Origin: Caloramator australicus RC3
GTDB taxonomy: Bacteria; Bacillota; Clostridia; Clostridiales; Caloramatoraceae
Assembly: GCF_000297115.1 (NCBI RefSeq)
Contig: NZ_CAKP01000096.1
Coordinates: 62,001-126,000, forward strand
Length of the DNA: 64,000 bases
Reading direction: 5' to 3'
The position numbers and the translations under genes are program-made. Below are positions 51,587-62,206 of this stretch, piece after piece (within the stretch, counting starts at the first letter, position 1; every line of letters starts with the position of its first letter). The notes under the pieces are model-generated. The model ran no database searches. It was not told the DNA's origin and worked only from the letters and a program-made list of their open reading frames with translations.

Positions 51587-52770
51587 TGGAATTGGTTGGA
51601 GTAATAGGAATAAGTCCAAAGACAGACATAAGAATAAGAGAAAAATTGTCAATAATTGAGAAAAGAATTCCTCAAAAATTAGAAAAATTAAAGGAAATTT
51701 GTGAGGAAGTTATTATTCTTAGCACTTGTAATAGAACAGAGATATATTATTATAATGAGCAATATAATCTAGATAAAATGTTAAAAAGTTTAGAGTGGGA
51801 TGATAATAAAGATAATTTGTTTTATTTAACGGATTTTGACGCTGTTAAACATATTTTTGAAGTTGCATGTGGGTTTGATTCTTTGATAGTTGGAGAAGAA
51901 CAAATTTTAGGACAAATTAAAAGAGCCTATGAAATAGCAAGGGAAAACAAATCATGCATGAGAATTTTATCAAGACTTTTTCAAAGAGCTGTTGCATGTG
52001 GTAAGGAGTTTAGAAGAAAGGCTAAATTATATATGTATCCTGTATCATCGGCATCTATTATAGCTAATGAAGTTAAAAAAAGAAGTATTAAAAAGGTTTT
52101 AATACTTGGATTTGGTGAGATTGGGGAGTTAACATGTAAATATTTATTAACAAAAAGTGTTGAGAAAATTTTTATAGCGGTTAGAGATAAAAATAAAGTT
52201 AAAAATATGGATGATAGATTAGAATTTATAGAATTTAAAAATTGGAAAAACTATATTGAAGCTGTTGAATGTATAATTTCTGCTACCTCTGCTCCACATA
52301 CTATTATAAAAAAAGGGGATATCAAGAAAAAAATGCTTATCTTTGATCTTGCGATGCCAAGGGATGTGGAGGAGGATGTGAAGTTAATAGATGGTATTGA
52401 GCTTTATGATATTGATGCTATATCAAAAATGAATGAAAATAATATCAATTTAAGATATAAGATTATGCAAGAATATAGATTTATTATTGATGATTATGTA
52501 AGTGAATTTATGAAATGGGAAAAAATATCAGAAATAATTCCTTTGATAAAAAATATTCAAGATGTTAGTAACAAAAATTATAAAGTAAGGTTGGATAAAT
52601 TTATTAAAAAATATAAAAATAATAGTTTAGATTTTGAGATGGCTGAATTTTACTTTAAAAGTGTTTCAGACTATTTTGCCCATAGGATTATAAAGGTATT
52701 AAAGGAGGAATATTTAGAGGGTAGGGGAGATGAATGTATAAGAATAATAGAAAAAATAATAAAGAATTAG
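51586..52770 (+). CDS. hemA: Glutamyl-tRNA reductase
   Basis: 394 residues (EC 1.2.1.70), first step of the C5 route. The catalytic cysteine is Cys48 in ILSTCNRTEIYY. Further motifs are DSLIVGEEQILGQIK and VLILGFGEIGE for NADPH; DLAMPRDVEEDV follows. ATG 51586 overlaps the cbiJ stop (TGATG). It ties tetrapyrrole supply to the B12 operon and its riboswitch. Confidence 0.96.
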   Translation: MELVGVIGISPKTDIRIREKLSIIEKRIPQKLEKLKEICEEVIILSTCNRTEIYYYNEQYNLDKMLKSLEWDDNKDNLFYLTDFDAVKHIFEVACGFDSLIVGEEQILGQIKRAYEIARENKSCMRILSRLFQRAVACGKEFRRKAKLYMYPVSSASIIANEVKKRSIKKVLILGFGEIGELTCKYLLTKSVEKIFIAVRDKNKVKNMDDRLEFIEFKNWKNYIEAVECIISATSAPHTIIKKGDIKKKMLIFDLAMPRDVEEDVKLIDGIELYDIDAISKMNENNINLRYKIMQEYRFIIDDYVSEFMKWEKISEIIPLIKNIQDVSNKNYKVRLDKFIKKYKNNSLDFEMAEFYFKSVSDYFAHRIIKVLKEEYLEGRGDECIRIIEKIIKN

Positions 52771-53372
52771 AGTATTTAGGAGTTAGTTTAATTTCCCCAA
52801 AAATACGAATAGGTATTATCGGAGGAGGAAGGGCAAGTCTTATAAAGACTAAATCCTTTTTAAAAAGTGGAGCTAAAGTTTATGTATTATCTAAGGATTT
52901 TTTAGATGAATTTTATAGATTAAAATATGATAATTTATACTTATTTAATGGAGAATATAGATCAGATTTTATTTTAGACAAACATATTATGGTAATAGCT
53001 TTGGATGGAGCAATTAAGGAGGAAATCATTAAAGATTGTAAACAATATAGCAAATTATATATTGATTGTAGTAATTTTTTAAATGGTAATATGGTCTCAT
53101 CGATGAATGTAAGGACTAAAAATGTAACTTTAAGTTTAAATACGAATTTTGGCAATCCTAAGGCAGCAGTATTTTTATCTACAAAAATTAAAAGACTTTT
53201 AGAAAAATATGATGATTTTATTGGATATACAAGTAAATTAAGAGCTCAATTTAAAGGGAACAAAAAGACAGATTTAATGGCTTTTATCAATAGTGATGAT
53301 TTTTATTACTTTTACAAAAAAGGGTATTCAGATCTTATTTTAAAAATGTTTTTGGAGGGTAATTATGATTAA
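52734..53372 (+). CDS. Precorrin-2 dehydrogenase-like protein (SirC/CysG-N/Met8 family)
   Basis: 212 residues. An N-terminal NAD-binding fold (IRIGIIGGGRASLIKTKSFL, then KVYVLSKDF) is followed by VIALDGAIKEEIIKDCKQY, where the family usually has a dimerisation helix, and by SLNTNFGNPKAAVFLSTKIK, matching the S-T-x-G-x-(S/P)P-x-x-(A/S) type motif of siroheme synthases. It would oxidise precorrin-2 to sirohydrochlorin, the substrate of CbiX. The position between hemA and hemC is usual in clostridia. Divergent at the catalytic stretch, hence moderate confidence. Confidence 0.82.
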   Translation: MYKNNRKNNKELEYLGVSLISPKIRIGIIGGGRASLIKTKSFLKSGAKVYVLSKDFLDEFYRLKYDNLYLFNGEYRSDFILDKHIMVIALDGAIKEEIIKDCKQYSKLYIDCSNFLNGNMVSSMNVRTKNVTLSLNTNFGNPKAAVFLSTKIKRLLEKYDDFIGYTSKLRAQFKGNKKTDLMAFINSDDFYYFYKKGYSDLILKMFLEGNYD

Positions 53373-54228
53373 GGTTGCAACTAGGAAAAGTTCCCTTGCA
53401 GAAAAACAGGCAGACATAATAATAGAGATGATAAGTGATAAATTAAATTTAGAATGTGAAAAAAGACTTTATACAACAAAAGGAGACAGAATTTTAGATG
53501 TTTCACTAGATAAAATAGGAGGAAAAGGCCTTTTTATTAAGGAAATTGAAATTGCTTTGTTAAAAAAGGAGGCCGATATAGCTGTTCATAGTTTAAAGGA
53601 TGTTCCAACAGAACTTGATGATAATTTTGAGATAGCAGCAGTTCCAATAAGAGATGATGCGAGGGATGCTTTTGTTTCCATGAATGGTTTGACTTTTTTT
53701 GAGCAAAGAAGGGGCGCAAGAATTGGGACAAGCAGCATTAGAAGGGCAAAGCAGCTTTTAGCATTAAGGGGTGATATAGAGATAGTTCCTATAAGGGGAA
53801 ATGTTAATACAAGAATAGAAAAAATTGAAAGAGAGAATTTAGATGGAGTTGTGCTTGCAGCTGCAGGACTAAAAAGGTTAGGAATAGATGCTATTGTAAC
53901 AGAATATTTTGATATAGAAAAAATAATCCCTGCTTGTGGTCAAGGAGCTCTTTGTATTGAAACATTAAAGAATAATGAATTTTATGATATGATGAAGGTT
54001 TTAAATAAAGAAGATATAAGAATGTGTGTTGAGGCGGAAAGAAATATTATGAAATTATTAAATGGAGGATGTCATAGCTTAGTAGCTGCATATGCAAAAA
54101 TTGAAGGTGATTATATTTATATTATTGGCGTAAATGAAAAAGGTGGAAAAATAATAAAGAAGGATATTGAGGGGAAAAAAGAAAATTTTTTAGAACTTTC
54201 AAGGCAGCTTGCTAAAAAACTTTGTTGA
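53365..54228 (+). CDS. hemC: Hydroxymethylbilane synthase
   Basis: 287 residues. RKSSLAEKQAD, IAVHSLKDVPTEL, RGNVNTRIEKI and the dipyrromethane cofactor cysteine Cys236 in NGGCHSLVAAYA. It polymerises four porphobilinogens. Overlaps the preceding gene by 8 nt. Confidence 0.97.
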   Translation: MIKVATRKSSLAEKQADIIIEMISDKLNLECEKRLYTTKGDRILDVSLDKIGGKGLFIKEIEIALLKKEADIAVHSLKDVPTELDDNFEIAAVPIRDDARDAFVSMNGLTFFEQRRGARIGTSSIRRAKQLLALRGDIEIVPIRGNVNTRIEKIERENLDGVVLAAAGLKRLGIDAIVTEYFDIEKIIPACGQGALCIETLKNNEFYDMMKVLNKEDIRMCVEAERNIMKLLNGGCHSLVAAYAKIEGDYIYIIGVNEKGGKIIKKDIEGKKENFLELSRQLAKKLC

Positions 54229-54239
54229 TGGAGGATAAT

Positions 54240-55706
54240 ATGGGAAAAGTATATTTGATAGGTGTTGGACCTTATGATGAAGAGTTAATAACTCTCAAGG
54301 CTTTAAAAGCTTTAGAAAAATGCAATGTTGTTTTATATGATAGGCTTGTAAATAAAAATATTTTAAATTTTTTAAAAGATGATTGTAAGATTTTTTTTTG
54401 CGGCAAAGAGAGTGGCTGCCATTATAAGACCCAAGATGAAATAAACGATATGCTTGTGAAATTTGCTAAAAAGGGGGATATAGTTGGAAGAATCAAAGGA
54501 GGGGACCCTTATGTGTTTGGTAGAGGCGGTGAAGAAGCATTAAGGCTTAAGGAAGAAAATATTGAATTTGAAGTTATTCCAGGAATATCATCAGCGATAG
54601 CTGCTTTAAACTATGCAGGAGTCCCAATAACTCATAGGGGCATATCACAAAGTTTTCATGTTTTTACTGGTCATTCTGCAAATGCATTATCATATGATTG
54701 GAAGGTTATATCAAAACTTAATGGAACACTTGTTTTTTTGATGGGACTTGAAAATATAGAATATATTATAAAAAATCTTTTAAAACATGGAATAAATCCC
54801 TTAACTTTATGTGCAGTGATTTCTAAAGGAACATCTGCAAGACAAAAAGTGGTAGTATCGGAGGTTGCTAATATTATTGATAAGCTTAAAGAGGAAAAAT
54901 TATCTTCGCCTGCTTTAATTGTTATTGGTGAAGTGGTTAATTTAAGAGAAAAGCTGAATTGGTTTGAAAAGAAACCCTTATTTGGTAAAAAAATTTGTAT
55001 AACAAGACCAAAAGGACAAAATGAAGAATTAAAGCAAAAGTTTTTAGAGCTTGGAGCTGAGGTTGTGGAAACGCATGTTTTAAAAATAAAATCTCTTGAA
55101 GAAAACTTAAAAAATTATATTGAGGATTTAAAGAAAGCAGATTATGTTTTGTTTACTAGTGTAAATGCAGTCAATATATTCTTTAATTATTTGGTTAAAC
55201 TAAGATTTGACATTAGAAATATTAAAGCCATTTTTGCTTGTATAGGAGAAAAAACGGAGAAGGAACTTATTAAAAGGGGAATTGTCCCTGAAATTGTTCC
55301 TGAACAATTTATAGCTGAAGATTTATATGAAAAATTAAGCCATAGGATTAAAGAAAAAGATTTAGTAATAATTCCGCGCTCATTAAATGCACGACCTTTT
55401 CTAAAGGAAGCATTAGAAGGAAAATGTAAAGTCATTGAGATACCTATATATAAAGTTGAAGAAATTTATTCTCATAATATACCGTTAGATGATATCGATT
55501 ATTTTACATTTACAAGCCCATCTATTGTTAGGACTTTTATAAAAAATTATGGAAAAGATTATTTAATGGGTAAAAAGGTGGTTGCTATAGGACCAATTAC
55601 TTCAAATGAACTTTTAAATAATGGTATTCCAAATTATGTAGCAGAAAAATATACTATCCAGGGGATAGTAGAAAAGATACTTAAGTTGGAGGGATATGAT
55701 GTTTAA
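54240..55706 (+). CDS. cobA-hemD: Fused uroporphyrinogen-III C-methyltransferase / uroporphyrinogen-III synthase
   Basis: 488 residues. Residues 1 to about 240 are SUMT ([58 protein letters not shown]). From about 250 the HemD domain begins ([42 protein letters not shown]). It closes the ring and makes precorrin-2. ATG 54240 has GGAGGAT; TTG 54222 lies in hemC. Such fusions are common in clostridia. Confidence 0.95.
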   Translation: MGKVYLIGVGPYDEELITLKALKALEKCNVVLYDRLVNKNILNFLKDDCKIFFCGKESGCHYKTQDEINDMLVKFAKKGDIVGRIKGGDPYVFGRGGEEALRLKEENIEFEVIPGISSAIAALNYAGVPITHRGISQSFHVFTGHSANALSYDWKVISKLNGTLVFLMGLENIEYIIKNLLKHGINPLTLCAVISKGTSARQKVVVSEVANIIDKLKEEKLSSPALIVIGEVVNLREKLNWFEKKPLFGKKICITRPKGQNEELKQKFLELGAEVVETHVLKIKSLEENLKNYIEDLKKADYVLFTSVNAVNIFFNYLVKLRFDIRNIKAIFACIGEKTEKELIKRGIVPEIVPEQFIAEDLYEKLSHRIKEKDLVIIPRSLNARPFLKEALEGKCKVIEIPIYKVEEIYSHNIPLDDIDYFTFTSPSIVRTFIKNYGKDYLMGKKVVAIGPITSNELLNNGIPNYVAEKYTIQGIVEKILKLEGYDV

Positions 55707-56667
55707 AAGAACGAGAAGATTGAGAAGGAATGAAAATATAAGATCACTTGTAAGGGAAACAAAGCTTTCTAAGGAGGATTTTATATATCCTATTTTTATA
55801 AAGGATGGTGAAAATATAAAAGAAGAAGTCCAATCATTACCTGGGATTTATAGATATTCTATAGATAGACTTGAAGAAATTTTAGAAGAAGTTGAAAGAG
55901 CTGGTATTAAAGGTGTTTTGCTTTTTGGAATTCCAAAAGAAAAGGATAATTGTGGGAAAGATGCATACTATGACGATGGAGTTGTTCAAAGGGCGGTTAG
56001 AAAAATAAAGGAAGTTTCAAAACTTTATGTTATAACTGATATATGCATGTGTGAATATACAGACCATGGACATTGTGGGATTATTGTTGATGGGGAGGTT
56101 GATAACGACAAAACTTTAGAATATCTTGAAAAAATAGCTCTTTCTCACGTAAAGTCAGGTGCAGATATGGTGGCACCATCAGACATGATGGATGGCAGAG
56201 TAAAAAGAATAAGAGAAGCTTTAGATAGAGAAGGATATATGAATATTCCTATAATGGCTTATTCTGCTAAATATGCTTCTGCCTTTTATGGTCCTTTTAG
56301 ACAAGCAGCTGATTCTGCTCCAAAATTCGGAGATAGAAAGTCTTACCAGATGGATCCTGCTAATATAAGGGAAGCCATGATAGAGATAGCGGCGGATATA
56401 GAAGAAGGTGCAGATATAGTTATGGTAAAACCTGCCTTATCTTATCTTGATGTTATTAGATGGACAAGGGATAGGTTTGATGTTCCTATTGCAGCATATA
56501 ACGTAAGCGGTGAATATGCTATGGTAAAGGCGGCTGCAAAGCTTGGATATATAGATGAAATGAAAATTGTTATGGAGATACTGACTTCTATAAAAAGGGC
56601 TGGGGCAGATATTATAATCACATATCATGCCATTGAAGCTGCAAAGTATATAGGAGGGAGACAATGA
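55699..56667 (+). CDS. hemB: Porphobilinogen synthase (delta-aminolevulinate dehydratase)
   Basis: 322 residues. The zinc site cysteines are in [14 protein letters not shown]; the two Schiff-base lysines are in [16 protein letters not shown] and [10 protein letters not shown]. The Cys-type site predicts zinc dependence. ATG 55699 is chosen over 55696 for better spacing from GGAGGG. Overlaps the cobA-hemD stop and hemL. Confidence 0.97.
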   Translation: MFKRTRRLRRNENIRSLVRETKLSKEDFIYPIFIKDGENIKEEVQSLPGIYRYSIDRLEEILEEVERAGIKGVLLFGIPKEKDNCGKDAYYDDGVVQRAVRKIKEVSKLYVITDICMCEYTDHGHCGIIVDGEVDNDKTLEYLEKIALSHVKSGADMVAPSDMMDGRVKRIREALDREGYMNIPIMAYSAKYASAFYGPFRQAADSAPKFGDRKSYQMDPANIREAMIEIAADIEEGADIVMVKPALSYLDVIRWTRDRFDVPIAAYNVSGEYAMVKAAAKLGYIDEMKIVMEILTSIKRAGADIIITYHAIEAAKYIGGRQ

Positions 56668-57938
56668 GAAATGAAATGATTTTTAATGAATCTTTAAAAT
56701 ATATGCCAGGCGGAGTAAATAGTCCAGTTAGAGCTTTTAAAGGACTTAATATCAATCCTCCAGTTCTAAAAAAGGGAAAAGGGCAATTTGTTTATGATGA
56801 GGATGGCAAAAAGTATGTGGATTATGTAGGAGCTTGGGGTCCAATGATACTTGGACATTGTGATGAAGAAGTATTAGAATTTGTTAAACAAACATTAGAA
56901 AATTCTATAGCCTTTGGTGCTCCTACAGAATTAGAATTAAAACTTGCCAGTTTGGTTTGTGAAACGATTGGTGTCGATATGATTAGGTTTGTTAATTCAG
57001 GAACAGAAGCTACAATGAGTGCAGTTAGGCTAGCAAGAGGATATACAAACAGAAGTTTAATTGTTAAATTTATGGGGTGCTACCATGGGCATTATGATGG
57101 ATTCCTTGTTTCTGCGGGTTCAGGAGTTTTAACTCAAGGTATACCAGGAAGCTCCGGAGTTCCTCTTGATAGCATAAAAAATACTATTATAGCGGAATAT
57201 AATGATATAGAAGGTATTAAGAAAATATTTGAGTCTTATGGAGATGATATTGCTTGTGTTTTAGTTGAACCTATTGCTGGAAACATGGGGGTTGTTCCGT
57301 CTAAACGAGAATTTTTAATGGAGTTAAGAAGGCTTTGCACTAATTATGGGGCTATTTTAATTTTTGATGAAGTTATGACAGGTTTTAGAGTGGCTTATAA
57401 AGGAGCAAGAGAAATTTATGGCGTAGAGGCTGATATTGTTACCTTAGGAAAGATAATAGGAGGAGGGCTTCCCTGTGGGGCTTATGCAGGGAGAAGGGAA
57501 ATCATGGAGAATTTATCCCCTATAGGACCTGTTTATCAGGCGGGGACTATGTCTGGAAATCCTGTTGTGATGGCAGCAGGCTATGCAACGTTAAAAAAAA
57601 TTTATGATAGTAAAAAAAGTTTTTATGATAGATTAGAGAAGACGGGATTGTTATTGGAGGAGAGTCTAAGAAAAGTTTTGAATAAAAAAGGTTTGCCTCA
57701 TGTTATAAATAGGGCTGGATCTATGCTTACAGTATTTTTTACAACTCAAGATAGAGTAGAAAATTATTCCCATGCTAAAAAATGTAATATAAATATTTAT
57801 AATAAATTCGCAGAGGAAATGATAAAAATGGGTAATTATGTTTCGCCATCTCAATTTGAAGCTTTGTTTATATCTATAAAACATACAGAGGAAGATATAG
57901 AAAAGTTTGTTGAAGATTTAGATAAGATAAACTTTTAA
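56664..57938 (+). CDS. hemL: Glutamate-1-semialdehyde 2,1-aminomutase
   Basis: 424 residues, PLP enzyme giving 5-aminolevulinate. [48 protein letters not shown] and the PLP lysine in [19 protein letters not shown]. Last gene of the B12 operon; ATGA overlap with hemB; a terminator follows. Confidence 0.97.
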   Translation: MRNEMIFNESLKYMPGGVNSPVRAFKGLNINPPVLKKGKGQFVYDEDGKKYVDYVGAWGPMILGHCDEEVLEFVKQTLENSIAFGAPTELELKLASLVCETIGVDMIRFVNSGTEATMSAVRLARGYTNRSLIVKFMGCYHGHYDGFLVSAGSGVLTQGIPGSSGVPLDSIKNTIIAEYNDIEGIKKIFESYGDDIACVLVEPIAGNMGVVPSKREFLMELRRLCTNYGAILIFDEVMTGFRVAYKGAREIYGVEADIVTLGKIIGGGLPCGAYAGRREIMENLSPIGPVYQAGTMSGNPVVMAAGYATLKKIYDSKKSFYDRLEKTGLLLEESLRKVLNKKGLPHVINRAGSMLTVFFTTQDRVENYSHAKKCNINIYNKFAEEMIKMGNYVSPSQFEALFISIKHTEEDIEKFVEDLDKINF

Positions 57939-57962
57939 GCCCCTAAAATGGGGCACTTTATT
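57937..57962 (+). terminator. Terminator of the B12 operon
   Basis: GCCCC/GGGGC stem with loop TAAAAT, extended by AA/(A)TT pairs, followed by ACTTTATTTAT. The T tract is interrupted. Bases 57963-58117 are AT-rich leader of the ATPase operon with no clear promoter match. Confidence 0.65.
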
Positions 57963-58117
57963 TATGTCGAAATCTATTAATATTTAAAGAAATACTTAAT
58001 AAAACGTTATTTTTTCAGAATAATAAGAATATAAGAAATTTTATAAATAAAAATTGCTTTTGTATATAAAATTTCACAGTATTAAAATAAAGTTATGTTT
58101 AAATTGGGGGCGATAGG

Positions 58118-58435
58118 ATGGAAGAATTAGAAGGTATTATAAAAAATATAATCCATATAGACAAAAATGCTGTTGAGATGAGGGAAAGGTTTAAAAATGA
58201 AATTGAAAACAAAAAAAGGCAGATAGGAGAGGAGATTGAAAGGCTAAAAAGGGAGATTATAGATGAAAGGCTAAATGAAATCGCAAAGGAAGAGGAAGAA
58301 ATCATAGTCTTAGCAAAAAAAGAAGCAGAAAAATTGCTTTTTAAGGCAGAAGAAAAGGGAAAAGAATTGGAAAAAAGTTATGATAATAAAAAAGAAGATT
58401 TGTTAAATTCAGCCTTTAATGAACTGTTTAGTTAG
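58118..58435 (+). CDS. ntpF: V/A-type ATPase stalk subunit (NtpF/G-H type coiled coil)
   Basis: 105 residues, entirely charged coiled coil: EGIIKNIIHIDKNAVEMRER, EEIERLKREIIDERLNEIAKEEE, LAKKEAEKLLFKAEEKGKELE. This is the pattern of the peripheral-stalk subunit that pairs with subunit E. First gene of the operon. Site GGGGGCGATAGG. The family is inferred from pattern and position. Confidence 0.85.
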   Translation: MEELEGIIKNIIHIDKNAVEMRERFKNEIENKKRQIGEEIERLKREIIDERLNEIAKEEEEIIVLAKKEAEKLLFKAEEKGKELEKSYDNKKEDLLNSAFNELFS

Positions 58436-58443
58436 GTGATACT

Positions 58444-59490
58444 ATGGATAAGAACGCTACTTATGCTGCAGTTTCAGCTAAAGTTCATGCTATGATGGGG
58501 GAATTTTTGACGGAAGAGGATTACAAAAATATTTTAAATTTAAGAACACCTTCAGAAATTGCAACTTATCTTAAGGAAAGAACTTCCTATAAGAAGGCAT
58601 TCGAAGGGATTAATACTTATGAACTTCATAGGGGGCAAATAGAAATCGTCCTAAAAAAACACTTGATAGGTTATATTGATAAACTTATCCATTATTTTTA
58701 TGGCGATATTAGAAACTTTATCAAATGCCTTTATATTAAGTATGAAATATTTGACCTTAAGAATATAGCAAGAAATATTCATGTTGAAAAAAATTATGAT
58801 GAGGTTAGAGAGAGCTTAGTATTTGTAGGCAAATATAGATTTATCGATGTGGAAAAAATAATAAAGGCAAAAAAGGTTTCAGAACTAATTGAGGCCTTAG
58901 ATGGGACGATATATTATCCTTATGTAAAAAAATTAATCGATGGAAATGAAAGGGAAAACCTTTTTAGATTTGAAATGTCCATAGATAGAGCATATTTTAA
59001 TATCCTTAACGACAGTGCTAAAAAGCTTAGTAAAGAAGATAAAAATGCCTTTAATGAAATATATGGAAGTTTGGCTGATCTTTTGAACTTAAAGTGGATA
59101 TATAGAAGTAAGAAGTTTTTTAATTTGACTCCCGAAGAAATATTTAATTACACAATAGATTTTGGAAATAAATTTAATTATGAAAAGATTAAAGGATTCT
59201 GCTATACAAAAGATATGGATGAGTTTTTATCAAAGGCAAGGAACACCCCATACAGCTTTTTATTCAAAGGAGATCCAAAACAGGATATTTACATGGAAAG
59301 GCGAATAAATAGATTTATGTTTTATAAGATTAAAAAGATTTTATATACACGAAACTTAAATCTCTCCTTAGTTCTTGCATTTTTAGAGTTAAAGGAATTT
59401 GAGATATTTGATATTATCTCTATGCTAGAATGCGTAAGGTATGCTTTGAGCTTTGATGAGGCGAAAACATATCTTATAAGAAATATTTAG
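58444..59490 (+). CDS. ntpC: V/A-type ATPase subunit C (AC39 family)
   Basis: 348 residues, helical central-stalk socket that links rotor to c-ring. N-terminal YAAVSAKVHAMMGEFLTEEDY, DLKNIARNIHV, LKWIYRSKKFF and C-terminal NLSLVLAFLELKEFEIFDIISMLECVRY are typical. Here it precedes subunit I, unlike the F-I-K-E-C order of Enterococcus hirae. Confidence 0.93.
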   Translation: MDKNATYAAVSAKVHAMMGEFLTEEDYKNILNLRTPSEIATYLKERTSYKKAFEGINTYELHRGQIEIVLKKHLIGYIDKLIHYFYGDIRNFIKCLYIKYEIFDLKNIARNIHVEKNYDEVRESLVFVGKYRFIDVEKIIKAKKVSELIEALDGTIYYPYVKKLIDGNERENLFRFEMSIDRAYFNILNDSAKKLSKEDKNAFNEIYGSLADLLNLKWIYRSKKFFNLTPEEIFNYTIDFGNKFNYEKIKGFCYTKDMDEFLSKARNTPYSFLFKGDPKQDIYMERRINRFMFYKIKKILYTRNLNLSLVLAFLELKEFEIFDIISMLECVRYALSFDEAKTYLIRNI

Positions 59491-59500
59491 GGGTGGGAAA

Positions 59501-61462
59501 ATGGCAGTTGCGAAGATGGAGATGATCAATATAATAGGTCATTTTGATTACTTAGATGAGGTTTGCAAAAGGATAGTTTTATCGGAATCTATCCATATGC
59601 TAAACGCAATTAACGAAATCAATGAAAACAATTTCCCCATTATGAATGTGGAGGATATAAATGCGATTGCAAATATCAACTATATAAGGCCGTATAATCT
59701 TAGAAATGACTATAAAGAAATAGAGAAAAAATTCAATTTAATATCGGGTATATTTGGCACAAAGAAAAAGATAAAATTTGAACATTTTAAGGAAGAATAT
59801 AAGTTTAAAGAAGAGGAAGAATTCATAAATAATCTTTATGAAATGATAAAAGAAAAGTCTAAGGAATATGAAAACCTTAAAAGGGAAGAGGCTGAACTTG
59901 ACAATTTAATAACATATATTATCCACCTTAAGGATTTGAATTTTAGGATAAATGATATATTAAATATGGAGTTTATAGATTTTAAGATAGGAAAGATAAA
60001 TAAATATGACCTTCAAAAAGTTAAGAAAAACTATGAAAATATACCCGGTATAGTTTTAAAAATAAATCAAAATCCTGATTATTCCTTTATTTTGATTTTT
60101 TATCCAAAGGCCGTTGAAAATGAGATGATAAAGATATTAAACTCAATTAATTTTGAAGAATTCAAAATAAAGTTTAAATTTGAAGGAACCCCTAAGGATT
60201 GGTTAGCGGAAATAGAAAAAAGAAAACAAGAGATTGAAAAAAGAATAAATGAGCTTACCGATGATATATCGGAGATAAAAGAAGCTAATTTCGAAAGGAT
60301 AGAAAAATTTTATTCAAGGCTTGTTATGGAAAATAGGATAGAAGAGATCAAACAAAATATTGCTGTAACCAATGAATTTTTTTATCTTTCAGGTTGGGTT
60401 CCCGCAGTTTTTAAAAGAAGGGTTAAAAGGAGTTTAGAAGATTTAGAGGAAAAGCTCATTATAATATACAAACCAATTAAGGAGATTAGAGAGGGACTTG
60501 CACCCCCAACGTATTTAAAAAATGGATATCTGTTAAGGCCCTTTGAATCCATAGTTAAACTTTATGGAATTCCATCTTATAACGAACTTGACCCAACTTC
60601 GTTTGTTGGGATTAGTTATATGCTTTTATTTGGTGCTATGTTTGGAGATGTGGGACAGGGACTTGTTCTGTTTTTGATTGGCGAATTTTTGAATAGAAGA
60701 AAAAGAAGACCTAATCTTGGTGGGGTTCTGGCACGACTTGGGATAAGCTCAACATTTTTTGGCTTTATCTATGGAAGTATATTTGGATTTGAAGATGTTC
60801 TTAAAACATATGTAGTAAAGCCTATGATTGAAATAGAGAAAATGTTGATTTATTCGATTGCCTTTGGCGTGATTTTGCTCTCTGTAGGCTTTATATATAA
60901 CCTTGTAAATTGCTTTAGAAATAAAGATATTGAAGAAGGGCTCTTTAGTAGAAATGGGGTTGCGGGATTAGCTTTTTATTGGCTTTTACTCTACTACATC
61001 ATTGTAAAGGTTGAAAATATAAGACCTATAATCTCAAGCGGGGCAATACTTTTCCTTTTAATTTTTAATCTTCTTCTAATATTTTTTAAAGAGCCTCTTG
61101 CAAATTTAATAAAGGGAGAAAAAAGGCTCTATAGACATTCGGCATCGGATTACTATATTGAAGAAGGTTTTGGTATCCTTGAAACTTTACTTAGTATCCT
61201 GTCTAATACATTATCCTTTATAAGGGTTGGAGCCTTTGCAATAAACCATGTCGGACTGTTTATAGCCTTTGAAACCATTGCTGAAATGATTAGAAATGGA
61301 GTTGCAAGCGCCTTAATGCTTGTTTTAGGAAACTTAGTAATTATAGGGCTTGAGGGCCTTATAGTGTTTATTCAAGGTCTAAGGCTTGAATACTATGAAC
61401 TTTTTAGCAAATTCTTTAAAGGAAATGGATATGAATATACACCAATAAGCATAAGGGGGTAA
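59501..61462 (+). CDS. ntpI: V/A-type ATPase subunit I
   Basis: 653 residues. The N-terminal cytosolic half has long helices (for example IEKRKQEIEKRINELTDDI). The membrane half starts with PTYLKNGYLLRPFESIVKLYG, then DPTSFVGISYMLLFGAMFGDVGQGLVL, seven or eight helices, and the essential arginine helix TLSFIRVGAFAINHVGLF. It forms the ion half-channels against the K ring. Confidence 0.95.
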   Translation: MAVAKMEMINIIGHFDYLDEVCKRIVLSESIHMLNAINEINENNFPIMNVEDINAIANINYIRPYNLRNDYKEIEKKFNLISGIFGTKKKIKFEHFKEEYKFKEEEEFINNLYEMIKEKSKEYENLKREEAELDNLITYIIHLKDLNFRINDILNMEFIDFKIGKINKYDLQKVKKNYENIPGIVLKINQNPDYSFILIFYPKAVENEMIKILNSINFEEFKIKFKFEGTPKDWLAEIEKRKQEIEKRINELTDDISEIKEANFERIEKFYSRLVMENRIEEIKQNIAVTNEFFYLSGWVPAVFKRRVKRSLEDLEEKLIIIYKPIKEIREGLAPPTYLKNGYLLRPFESIVKLYGIPSYNELDPTSFVGISYMLLFGAMFGDVGQGLVLFLIGEFLNRRKRRPNLGGVLARLGISSTFFGFIYGSIFGFEDVLKTYVVKPMIEIEKMLIYSIAFGVILLSVGFIYNLVNCFRNKDIEEGLFSRNGVAGLAFYWLLLYYIIVKVENIRPIISSGAILFLLIFNLLLIFFKEPLANLIKGEKRLYRHSASDYYIEEGFGILETLLSILSNTLSFIRVGAFAINHVGLFIAFETIAEMIRNGVASALMLVLGNLVIIGLEGLIVFIQGLRLEYYELFSKFFKGNGYEYTPISIRG

Positions 61463-61466
61463 TAAA

Positions 61467-61883
61467 ATGTTTATCTTTGTTATATTAGCAACACTAATAG
61501 TTATTTTTACACTTACAAAGGGAGTTTTAGCTCTAAAGGATAATATGAAAAAGGATGAATTTAAAAAGCATTTAAAGCTAAACGTATCATCCTTTGTTGC
61601 CATTTTAACTGCCTTTATAATTATGGCGATTCCTCAGGTTGCCCATGCTGCAGCTGAAGGAAACGGAGCAGCGGGATTAGGTTTTATTGCTGCAGGACTT
61701 AGCACAGGGCTTGCTGCAATAGGTGCAGGATACGCTGTTGGTGCGGTAGGTTCATCTGCCCTTGGGGCTGTTTCGGAGGATCCTAAAATACTTGGAAAAA
61801 CTTTAATATTTGTTGGTCTTGCAGAAGGTATTGCAATATATGGGCTTATAATCTCAATAATGATATTAGGAAGACTAAGGTGA
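61467..61883 (+). CDS. ntpK: V/A-type ATPase subunit K (c-ring proteolipid)
   Basis: 138 residues. The canonical two-helix proteolipid occupies about 67-138: GLGFIAAGLSTGLAAIGAGYAVGAVGSSALGAVSEDP and LIFVGLAEGIAIYGLIISIMIL, with the ion-binding glutamate in GLAEGIAIYG. No glutamine is visible in the first helix and no Ser/Thr follows the glutamate, which favours protons over sodium (inference). The first about 60 residues are an extra hydrophobic segment plus a signal-like segment ending VAHAAAEG. Confidence 0.93.
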   Translation: MFIFVILATLIVIFTLTKGVLALKDNMKKDEFKKHLKLNVSSFVAILTAFIIMAIPQVAHAAAEGNGAAGLGFIAAGLSTGLAAIGAGYAVGAVGSSALGAVSEDPKILGKTLIFVGLAEGIAIYGLIISIMILGRLR

Positions 61884-61887
61884 TATC

Positions 61888-62196
61888 ATGAAAATATTTT
61901 TGATTTCCGACAGCCATGATACTTTGGTTGGAATGAGACTTGCTGGGATAAAGGGTGTTTTAGTTTCTTCGAAGGAGGAAGGAGAGGCAGAGTTTAAAAG
62001 GGCAATTAAGGATAAGGAAATTGGAATAATAGTTTTAACTGAAAGATTGGCTTCGAAGATAAGACACCTTGTAAATGAGGTAAAGATCAATCAGGAAATG
62101 CCGCTTATAATTGAAATTCCAAATAGAAAAGGCAGCATAAGGGATGATGATTATCTTGTTAAGTATATTAAAGAGTCCGTTGGGATAAAAATCTGA
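61888..62196 (+). CDS. ntpG: V/A-type ATPase subunit F (NtpG)
   Basis: 102 residues. IFLISDSHDTLVGMRLAGIKGVLV and GIIVLTERLASKIR, then PLIIEIPNRKGS, are the usual subunit F motifs. Rotor shaft component. Four nt after ntpK. Confidence 0.94.
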   Translation: MKIFLISDSHDTLVGMRLAGIKGVLVSSKEEGEAEFKRAIKDKEIGIIVLTERLASKIRHLVNEVKINQEMPLIIEIPNRKGSIRDDDYLVKYIKESVGIKI

Positions 62197-62206
62197 GGTG
62201 ATTTAT

